NCBI GenBank assembly: GCA_030627905.1
Contig: DAOVRZ010000101.1
Coordinates: 1-20,728 of the forward strand
Reading direction: 5' to 3'
Source of the DNA: JAGMES01 sp023128035
GTDB taxonomy: Bacteria > Bacillota > Halanaerobiia > DY22613
DNA length: 20,728 bases
Positions 14,862 through 20,728 of the stretch are shown in pieces. A model generated the notes under the pieces. The model did no database searches and was not told the DNA's origin. It worked only from the letters and a program-made list of their open reading frames with translations. Made by a program: the position numbers and the translations under genes. Numbering within the stretch: position 1 is the stretch's first letter; the number at the start of each line of letters is the position of its first letter.

Positions 14862-15089
14862 TGGAAGAGAAAAGTTAATGTGGTGCTTGATGAAATTACC
14901 GACATTAATTTTAATGATAAAGTGTTAAAATCAAAAACTAACTCATATGAGTATGATTATCTAGTGATTGGTACTGGATGTAAGCCTACTTTCTTTGGTA
15001 TTCCAGGTGCAGAAGAATTTTCTCATGCATTATGGTCTTATGAAGATGCTGTAAATTTAAAAGGACATTTTTTATTGGATAGGAGATAA
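14862..15089 (+). pseudogene. Type II NADH dehydrogenase (FAD oxidoreductase) fragment
   Basis: Reading in frame from about 14862: KVNVVLDEITDINF, YEYDYLVIGTGCKPTFFGIP, GAEEFSHALWSYEDAVNLK. The YDYLVIGTG motif, followed by the 'FGIPGAEE..ALWSYEDA' stretch, is the end of the first FAD subdomain of NDH-2-type pyridine nucleotide-disulphide oxidoreductases. The N-terminal GxGxxG dinucleotide fold (about 70-90 residues) is missing, no SD-preceded ATG serves this frame, and the frame ends at 15089 before the NADH-binding domain. The flanks show no continuation, so it is an internal fragment left by deletions at both sides. Confidence 0.65.
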
Positions 15090-15187
15090 TGCTTTTGAAG
15101 GTTTGTTGATATCTGAAGAGTCGGATGTGGAAATCTGCATGTCTTGATCTGTGCGGAGAACTGGGTAACAGGTGTTCTTATCGTGAC

Positions 15188-15249
15188 TTGAAAAAGTTAT
15201 CGAAAATATTGTATAATAAAAGTGTATAAAACAAAGTGTTTCAAGGAGG
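15188..15249 (+). promoter_or_regulatory. Promoter and ribosome binding site of the metalloprotein gene
   Basis: TTGAAA (15188-15193), 18 bases, TATAAT (15212-15217), then AAGGAGG (15243-15249), seven bases before ATG 15257. The ribosome binding site decides against the in-frame ATG at 15236, which lies upstream of it. Confidence 0.7.
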
Positions 15250-15256
15250 CTGTCAA

Positions 15257-16180
15257 ATGTTCAAATTTCATACTGATTTATTAAACATAATGCTAATAAA
15301 TCCCGAACAAGTACTTCATGGATTAGAAAATAATGAGCTTGAATTAGTAGAAAGATGTATCAATGATTTTGATAAAGAAGAAATAATACCACCTATTTCA
15401 GAGATTAAAGATTCCAAAATATTAGAAGAGTATTACTCATATATGTCATTTATTAGTAACAAAGCTGAAATAGAAGACCTGGCATTAAAAATTCAAAGTT
15501 TACCTGGTAACATTTTATTGTCCACTGTTAGAGAATTATTTGATATAACAACTACAGAAAACATGGATATTTATTTGTTACCAATTGGACTTTCCATAGG
15601 TGATGCGTATGTTCGTGATGTTGATGGAAATTCAGTAATTTTTATCAATCTTACATCAATTATTCGTTATTACGGCAAAAATAACGATGAAAGATTAAAA
15701 AACCTTATTCCTGTCATAGAACATGAGGTTTTTCATGTATTATTTGCACGTCTATGTACCCAATCAGATTATTGGGATAATTATTTTAAGAATATTACTC
15801 ATTATGAAGATGCAAAGTTATTGATTCTAAATGAAGGAATAGCTCATTTTATAGCTGATAAAAATCGAATTGATAATTTTTTGCATATTAAAAATGATAT
15901 AATAAAGGAGACAGTCTTGAAATATCACGAAGTTATGAGTTTTTTAAAAAAAGGAGATTTACTTTCTACTGATGTCAAAGAGCATTTTATCAAAGGAACA
16001 TGTAATTCATATTTTGAAAAATATTTTGCTATTCCTGGTATGTTGGCAGCTTACATAATTTATCGAGATTTTGGTACAAAGGGTATCAAAAGATGTTTAG
16101 AAGATATTACTTTTTTTGAAGAATGTGGTCTTAAAAAGATTGATTCTTTTTTAGAAAAAAGAACTGATTTAATAGAATAG
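15257..16180 (+). CDS. Soluble HExxH metalloprotein (putative Zn peptidase)
   Basis: 307 residues, no signal peptide and no membrane segment. VIEHEVFHVLF gives H156, E157 and H160 of a gluzincin HExxH helix, and LNEGIAHFIA, 32 residues later, supplies a likely third ligand, E193. The NEGxAxF pattern is that of DUF5700/DUF2268-like putative metallopeptidases. The N-terminal 90 residues are acidic and helical; the C-terminal 100 contain a conserved-looking AAYIIYRDFG helix. Substrate and role are unknown. It is transcribed alone from its own promoter, next to decayed genes, with no obvious partner. I see no hairpin terminator after it, so read-through into the marR region is possible. Confidence 0.7.
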   Translation: MFKFHTDLLNIMLINPEQVLHGLENNELELVERCINDFDKEEIIPPISEIKDSKILEEYYSYMSFISNKAEIEDLALKIQSLPGNILLSTVRELFDITTTENMDIYLLPIGLSIGDAYVRDVDGNSVIFINLTSIIRYYGKNNDERLKNLIPVIEHEVFHVLFARLCTQSDYWDNYFKNITHYEDAKLLILNEGIAHFIADKNRIDNFLHIKNDIIKETVLKYHEVMSFLKKGDLLSTDVKEHFIKGTCNSYFEKYFAIPGMLAAYIIYRDFGTKGIKRCLEDITFFEECGLKKIDSFLEKRTDLIE

Positions 16181-16233
16181 GCCAATTTATAAGAAAAATA
16201 AGCAGGAGGGAATAACAATTAGAGGTTTTCTTG

Positions 16234-16275
16234 TTGACAGTGTCGACCTACAGATAAATTATTAGGTAACCTAAT
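16234..16275 (+). promoter_or_regulatory. marR-ABC operon promoter and MarR-type operator
   Basis: TTGACA (16234-16239) with an AT-rich -10 about 17 bases on (AATTAT, 16257-16262, poor match). The perfect palindrome ATTAGGT-A-ACCTAAT (16261-16275) overlaps the -10 and the expected start site. It has the size and position expected of a MarR dimer site, so the product of the next gene probably represses its own operon. The ribosome binding site GAGGTG follows before ATG 16294. Confidence 0.65.
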
Positions 16276-16293
16276 TATATATGAGGTGAAAAA

Positions 16294-16740
16294 ATGGATG
16301 CTAATAAAAGTAGAACAGCACAGAATCTTATGGAGGTTTTTTCGCGGTTTAAACGATTACATTGGAACCGAACTCCAAAAATAGGTCTAAAGCATAGTGA
16401 ACTAATGGTTCTTCATTGCTTAAAGCAAAAAGTAGCCTCTGATTCTTCAGGGATTATGGTTTCAGAATTAAGTAATATCTTAAAAGTTACTGCTCCGACA
16501 GTAACCCAATTGATAAAAGGTCTTGAAACCAATGGTTATGTTGAACGCAGCAGAGATCAGAATGATAGGCGTGTTGTTCGTATCAAGCTTACAGACAAAG
16601 GCGAAAGTGTCATCAGAGGAGCAATGGATGCTTTTTATGATTCCTTTGAAGGACTAGTTGAATACTTAGGAGAGGAAAAAAGTAATGAGCTTGCTGAGCT
16701 TTTATCAAAGGTATTTAATTATTTCGATGAGATGAAATAA
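16294..16740 (+). CDS. MarR-family transcriptional regulator
   Basis: 148 residues, the normal MarR length. The winged HTH includes MVSELSNILKVTAPTVTQLI (about 55-74), KGLETNGYVERS and the wing DQNDRRVVRIKLTDKG (about 88-103) with the conserved D-x-R pattern. Terminal helices at both ends would form the dimer interface. It is first in a three-gene operon, 36 bases before the first ABC subunit, and is the likely local repressor that releases the exporter genes when a drug or metabolite binds. The ligand cannot be predicted from the sequence. Confidence 0.92.
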   Translation: MDANKSRTAQNLMEVFSRFKRLHWNRTPKIGLKHSELMVLHCLKQKVASDSSGIMVSELSNILKVTAPTVTQLIKGLETNGYVERSRDQNDRRVVRIKLTDKGESVIRGAMDAFYDSFEGLVEYLGEEKSNELAELLSKVFNYFDEMK

Positions 16741-16776
16741 TAAGGAAATAGTTTACCTGACTGGAGATGATGATTT

Positions 16777-18504
16777 ATGATTAAATTATTCAGATTATTA
16801 AAGCCATACACTGTCTCGGTGGTTGCTGTTTTGGTGCTTGTATTTTTTCAATCACTTTCGCAGTTATATCTGCCTACCTTGATGGCTGATATTGTTGACA
16901 TTGGTATTGTAAAAGGAGATACCAATTATATGTTAAGAGTTGGCGGATTAATGTTACTTGTCGCTGCAGGAGGTGCAATTTGCACAATTTTGTCTAGTTT
17001 TTTATCATCAAAAACTGCATTAGGATTCGGTAAAATTCTTCGTAGTAAGATTTTCTCCCGTGTTGAGAGTTTTTCTCTCCAAGAGTTTGATAAGATAGGC
17101 ACTGCATCGCTTATCACCAGAACTACAAATGATATAACTCAGGTTCAGCAAGTAGTGATGTTGATGCTGCGCATGATGGTCAGTGCGCCAATGATGTGTA
17201 TTGGCGGAATTGCTATGGCGGTATCAAAGGACGCAAAGCTGTCACTAGTTATTGTTTTTGTTGTTCCAATACTTGCGGCCGCTATTTTAATTGTTGCACG
17301 TAAGGGTTTGCCGCTTTTTAAAGCAATGCAGGTAAAACTTGATAAATTAAATCTTGTTTTACGCGAAGGTCTTACTGGTATAAGAGTAATACGTGCCTTT
17401 AACCGTATTGACCACGAGAAGAAGCGCTTTAACGATGTAAACCGTGATCTTACCAATACTGCTATCAAGGTTAATAAAATCATGGTTGCTTTAATGCCAA
17501 TTATGATGTTAATGATGAATTTTACAACAATTGCTATTATTTGGTTTGGAGGTATCCGAATTGAAAATGGAAGTATGCAAGTGGGCGATTTGATGGCATT
17601 TATTCAATATATCATGCAGATCATGTTCTCGTTGATTATGGTTTCGATGATGTTTGTAATGATACCTCGTGCTTCAGTCTCAGCGGTAAGAATTAACGAA
17701 GTGCTTGATATTATCCCTGAAATCCAAGATGCAGCTGAGGTTAAGAGTGCCGACAGTAAAAGAGGTTATGTGGAGTTTAAGGATGTTACTTTTAGTTATC
17801 CCGGCGCGGAACAACCTGCTATTAACAATATTTCCTTCGATGCAAGTCCTGGTGAAGTAACTGCCATCATTGGGGGTACTGGCTCAGGAAAATCAACGCT
17901 GATCAGCCTTATCCCACGTTTCTTTGATGTTGAATGTGGGAGCGTTTTGGTGGATGGGGTGGATGTTCGTGAAATGACTCAAGAAAGTCTTAGAGCAAAA
18001 ATTGGTTTTGTGCCTCAAAAGGCTGTTCTATTTTCGGGCACAATCACAGATAATATAATGTTTGGCAAAAAAGATGCTTCTGACGAAGAGATTCAACGTG
18101 CTGCCGAAACCGCTCAAGCAACTGAATTTATTTCTGATATGAAAGAGGGATTTGATTCTGTTCTTGCACAGGGTGGAACCAACGTTTCTGGTGGACAGAA
18201 ACAACGTTTATCCATTGCCCGTGCACTAGTTAGAAAACCTGAAATATATATTTTTGATGATAGTTTTTCTGCTCTTGATTTTAAAACAGATGCAAAGTTG
18301 CGTACAGCTCTTAAAAAGGAAACAGTGAACTCCACTGTGCTTATCGTTGCCCAGAGAGTTAGCACTGTTATGGATGCAGATTGCATTATAGTTTTGGATG
18401 AGGGTCAAATTGTAGGAACTGGCAATCATAAAGAGCTTTTAAATGCTTGTGAGGTATATCGTGAAATTGTATCTTCACAGTTTTCAGAGGAGGAGTTAGC
18501 ATGA
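16777..18504 (+). CDS. ABC exporter half-transporter, degenerate-site subunit
   Basis: 575 residues: a six-helix transmembrane domain (about 10-300) and a nucleotide-binding domain (about 335-565). Walker A is GGTGSGKS (366-373), the Q-loop lies in FVPQKAVLFSG, and the signature is VSGGQ (470-474), which is intact. Walker B ends FDD (493-495), so the catalytic Glu is replaced by Asp495, and the H-loop is AQR with Gln526 in place of His. This is the pattern of the non-catalytic partner in heterodimeric exporters (TM287/288, LmrCD, BmrCD). Its ATP-binding half forms the degenerate site, while its intact signature completes the working site with the Walker A/B of the next subunit. GGAG lies ten bases before the ATG. 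The ATGA overlap with the next gene implies coupled, equimolar translation. Confidence 0.95.
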   Translation: MIKLFRLLKPYTVSVVAVLVLVFFQSLSQLYLPTLMADIVDIGIVKGDTNYMLRVGGLMLLVAAGGAICTILSSFLSSKTALGFGKILRSKIFSRVESFSLQEFDKIGTASLITRTTNDITQVQQVVMLMLRMMVSAPMMCIGGIAMAVSKDAKLSLVIVFVVPILAAAILIVARKGLPLFKAMQVKLDKLNLVLREGLTGIRVIRAFNRIDHEKKRFNDVNRDLTNTAIKVNKIMVALMPIMMLMMNFTTIAIIWFGGIRIENGSMQVGDLMAFIQYIMQIMFSLIMVSMMFVMIPRASVSAVRINEVLDIIPEIQDAAEVKSADSKRGYVEFKDVTFSYPGAEQPAINNISFDASPGEVTAIIGGTGSGKSTLISLIPRFFDVECGSVLVDGVDVREMTQESLRAKIGFVPQKAVLFSGTITDNIMFGKKDASDEEIQRAAETAQATEFISDMKEGFDSVLAQGGTNVSGGQKQRLSIARALVRKPEIYIFDDSFSALDFKTDAKLRTALKKETVNSTVLIVAQRVSTVMDADCIIVLDEGQIVGTGNHKELLNACEVYREIVSSQFSEEELA

Positions 18505-20381
18505 GCGTAGAAGGCAGAGGGCGTAGAATGGGGGGAAGACCTGGTGGAGGTCACATGGGGCCAAGAATGGGTATGCCGGTAGAAAAAGCCAAAGATTTTA
18601 AAGGTACACTGAAAAGACTCCTTGTCTATTTAAAACCACATAAATATCAACTGATAGCAGTTTTTTTGACGGCAGTTCTTAGTACAATTTTTAGTATTGT
18701 TAGCCCAAAAGTAATGGGTAAAGCTATAACCAAGCTTTTTGAAGGTGTTATGATGAAATTAAAGGGTGTATCGGGAGCTAGTGTAGATTTCGAATATATC
18801 TTGCAAATACTCTTAATTTTAGGCGGTCTTTACATTATCAGTGCATTTTTCAGCTATATTCAACAGTTTATTATGGTTGGTGTTGCCCAGAAAACTGTTT
18901 TTGATATGCGGAAGGATATAAATGATAAGCTTTCGCGTTTACCTCTTAAATTTTTTGATTCACGTACTCACGGAGAGATTTTAAGTCGTGTTACGAATGA
19001 TGTTGATACTATCAGCAATACACTGCAGCAGAGTATTACTCAACTTATTACATCTGCAATTACACTTATAGGTATTGTTATTATGATGCTGACAATTAGT
19101 CCAATGCTGACTCTTATTTGCATTTTAACTCTGCCTCTTTACATTATTGTGACAAAAGCTGTAGCATCTCGTTCACAAAAATACTTTGCTGGACAACAGA
19201 AGGCGTTGGGCGAGCTTAATGGGCATGTTGAGGAAATGTACACAGGTCATAAAATAGTAAAAGCATTTGGGTATGAGGGCGAATCCATTGACAAGTTCAA
19301 CGAGATTAATGATAAACTCTACAATGCTGGCTGGAGAGCACAATTTATTTCTGGTATTATTATGCCGCTAATGAGATTTATCAACAATATCGGGTATGTA
19401 CTTGTCTGTGTAGTAGGTGGTATTTTTGTAACTCAAAATAGAATCGCAATTGGTGATGTTCAGGCATTTATTCAATATTCAAGGCAGTTTACTCAACCGA
19501 TAATTCAAACTGCGAATATAGCCAATATTCTTCAGGCTACTGTTGCATCTGCAGAGCGTGTATTTGAACTCTTAGATGAGAATGAAGAAATTGCAGATAG
19601 TGTTGATGCTAAAGTTTTAGACTTCCCTAAGGGTGAGGTTGAATTTCAAAATGTCAAGTTTGGCTACAAAGAAGATGTCACTGTTATTGATAATATGAAT
19701 ATCAACGTAAAGCAGGGCCAGACCATTGCCATCGTCGGCCCAACGGGTGCAGGCAAAACCACACTTGTCAACCTGTTAATGCGTTTCTATGAAATAGGCG
19801 ATGGAAAAATTACCGTTGATGGTGTTGACATCAGGAATTTAAAGCGTGGAGATTTGCGGAGTATTTTTGGCATGGTGCTTCAAGATACATGGCTCTTTAA
19901 CGGAACTATAAAAGAAAATATAGCTTATGGTTCTGAGAATGCCACTGATGATGAAGTTGTTAGTGTAGCAAAAGCAGCTCACGCCGATCACTTTATTAGA
20001 ACTCTTCCAGATGGTTACGATACAATCCTTAACGAGGAAGCCTCTAATATTTCACAAGGCCAAAAACAGCTTTTGACTATTGCCCGTGCAATTCTAGCTG
20101 ATCCTGCAATCCTTATTCTTGACGAAGCTACAAGTAGTGTGGATACAAGAACAGAAGTTTATATCCAGAAAGCGATGACTGAGCTTATGAAGGGAAGAAC
20201 AAGTTTTGTTATAGCACATAGATTATCTACAATTCGTGATGCAGATTTGATACTTGTTATGAATAACGGTAGCGTTATTGAAAAAGGTAATCATAACGAA
20301 CTTCTTGCTAAGAATGGTTTCTATGCTGACCTTTATAATAGCCAGTTTACGGGATCATATTCGTATGATGATGTGGTTTAG
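18501..20381 (+). CDS. ABC exporter half-transporter, catalytic-site subunit
   Basis: 626 residues. A Gly/Arg/Met-rich N-terminal tail of about 30 residues (RGRRMGGRPGGGHMGPRMG) precedes the six-helix transmembrane domain (about 45-345) and the nucleotide-binding domain (about 385-615). Walker A is GPTGAGKT (413-420), Walker B is LILDEAT with catalytic E542, and the H-loop is AHR with H573, all canonical. The signature is altered to ISQGQ (517-521). It complements the previous subunit: one competent ATP site per heterodimer, as in TM288/LmrD-type proteins. The complex should export hydrophobic drugs or lipids from the membrane; the substrate is unproven. The start overlaps the upstream stop codon by four bases (ATGA), and the upstream GAGGAG serves as ribosome binding site. 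Confidence 0.95.
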   Translation: MSVEGRGRRMGGRPGGGHMGPRMGMPVEKAKDFKGTLKRLLVYLKPHKYQLIAVFLTAVLSTIFSIVSPKVMGKAITKLFEGVMMKLKGVSGASVDFEYILQILLILGGLYIISAFFSYIQQFIMVGVAQKTVFDMRKDINDKLSRLPLKFFDSRTHGEILSRVTNDVDTISNTLQQSITQLITSAITLIGIVIMMLTISPMLTLICILTLPLYIIVTKAVASRSQKYFAGQQKALGELNGHVEEMYTGHKIVKAFGYEGESIDKFNEINDKLYNAGWRAQFISGIIMPLMRFINNIGYVLVCVVGGIFVTQNRIAIGDVQAFIQYSRQFTQPIIQTANIANILQATVASAERVFELLDENEEIADSVDAKVLDFPKGEVEFQNVKFGYKEDVTVIDNMNINVKQGQTIAIVGPTGAGKTTLVNLLMRFYEIGDGKITVDGVDIRNLKRGDLRSIFGMVLQDTWLFNGTIKENIAYGSENATDDEVVSVAKAAHADHFIRTLPDGYDTILNEEASNISQGQKQLLTIARAILADPAILILDEATSSVDTRTEVYIQKAMTELMKGRTSFVIAHRLSTIRDADLILVMNNGSVIEKGNHNELLAKNGFYADLYNSQFTGSYSYDDVV

Positions 20382-20411
20382 TGTATGAATTGAATAAGCT
20401 GAATTTATTCT

Positions 20412-20441
20412 AAAAGGAGCAGGGCATACTTGCTCCTTTTT
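20412..20441 (+). terminator. Terminator of the marR-ABC operon
   Basis: AAAAGGAGCA (20412-20421) pairs with TGCTCCTTTT (20431-20440) around a 9-base loop, with further Ts. It lies 30 bases after the stop codon. Confidence 0.88.
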
Positions 20442-20537
20442 ATTTTAAAGGGGAATTAGAGCCTAAAGATAATTACCTTTAAATAATTATAAAAATATGT
20501 TAAACTAAAATAATAACTACATAGAGGAGGTGGAGTA

Positions 20538-20591
20538 ATGAATAAACAGAGTTTGTCTGAGTTAATCGATTATTATATAGATAATAAATAG
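20538..20591 (+). CDS. 17-residue ORF with a strong ribosome binding site
   Basis: ATG 20538 to TAG 20589-20591 encodes MNKQSLSELIDYYIDNK. AGGAGGTGGAG (20525-20535) is one of the best Shine-Dalgarno sequences in the window, so translation is plausible. The peptide is an amphipathic acidic helix with no match I can name. It may be a leader peptide for the next gene, a small regulatory protein, or the remnant start of a lost gene. Confidence 0.4.
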   Translation: MNKQSLSELIDYYIDNK

Positions 20592-20669
20592 TTACTACTC
20601 ACCTACTAACATTTTACTAAAAAATATTTGGTAAATAATGTGGATTATTTAGCAATGCATAAAAGGATT

Positions 20670-20700
20670 TTAGTAATTTATGTAGAATGTACATTACTAA
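20670..20700. repeat. 8-bp inverted repeat before the window end
   Basis: TTAGTAAT (20670-20677) and ATTACTAA (20693-20700), separated by 15 bases that include TAGAAT, a possible -10. This could be an operator. GAGGTGA (20715-20721) near the edge looks like the ribosome binding site of a gene whose ATG would begin at 20727 or just beyond. Confidence 0.4.
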
Positions 20701-20728
20701 GATCTGGAATTTTTGAGGTGACATATAT

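Noticed and set aside
15236..15256. Upstream start (position 15236) for the HExxH protein
   Set aside because: It lies before the Shine-Dalgarno AAGGAGG at 15243-15249; the ATG at 15257 is correctly spaced.
17145..18429. Minus-strand ORFs inside the first ABC subunit gene
   Set aside because: They are antisense to conserved transporter sequence, overlap each other and have no promoter or ribosome binding site.

Overview
The window is AT-rich chromosomal DNA of a low-GC Gram-positive bacterium. Purine-rich Shine-Dalgarno sequences, TTGACA/TATAAT promoters, rho-independent terminators and a T-box ahead of asnS point to Bacillota. The giant CoA-dehydratase activase-type Fe-S protein, which is expected to be oxygen sensitive, suggests an anaerobe (Clostridia or Halanaerobiia). 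I cannot name the genus.

Layout, left to right. (1) 1-720 is debris: the right end of a probable insertion sequence, the 3' stub of an FtsX-like permease, a 47-codon remnant and a terminator. (2) 727-5222 is one transcription unit: a consensus promoter with a perfect operator-like palindrome in its spacer, a long leader, a 1421-residue protein (two activase ATPase domains fused to a dehydratase/reductase-like module) and a terminator. (3) 5351-7318 is a compact cassette: XRE repressor, ImmA/IrrE-type Zn peptidase, PIN-domain nuclease. It looks like a toxin-antitoxin or stress-response module. (4) 7319-8200 holds no intact long gene. It has a 49-codon ORF, a stretch organised like a translation-dependent attenuator (His/Cys-rich mini-ORF, exclusive hairpins, terminator) in front of a truncated alpha/beta hydrolase, and further gene scraps. 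(5) On the minus strand are a VanY-like D,D-carboxypeptidase (8223-9008) and a tetR-MMPL exporter operon (9293-12117) with its own promoter and operator. (6) Divergent from it is asnS with a T-box leader whose specifier reads AAC (Asn). (7) 14057-15089 is again decayed: a U32 peptidase pseudogene and a fragment of a type II NADH dehydrogenase. (8) 15257-16180 encodes a soluble HExxH metalloprotein. (9) 16234-20440 is a MarR-controlled heterodimeric ABC multidrug exporter operon with asymmetric ATP sites. (10) The right edge has a 17-codon ORF with a strong ribosome binding site and an inverted repeat ahead of a gene that probably starts just outside the window.

The genes do not form one pathway. 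The window is a mosaic of a housekeeping gene (asnS), two regulated export systems (TetR/MMPL and MarR/ABC), a cell-wall peptidase, an anaerobic redox protein and a mobile-looking regulatory cassette, separated by at least four broken genes. The items most worth following up are the XRE/ImmA/PIN cassette, the attenuator-like element at 7562-7794 and the operator-in-promoter controlling the giant activase.
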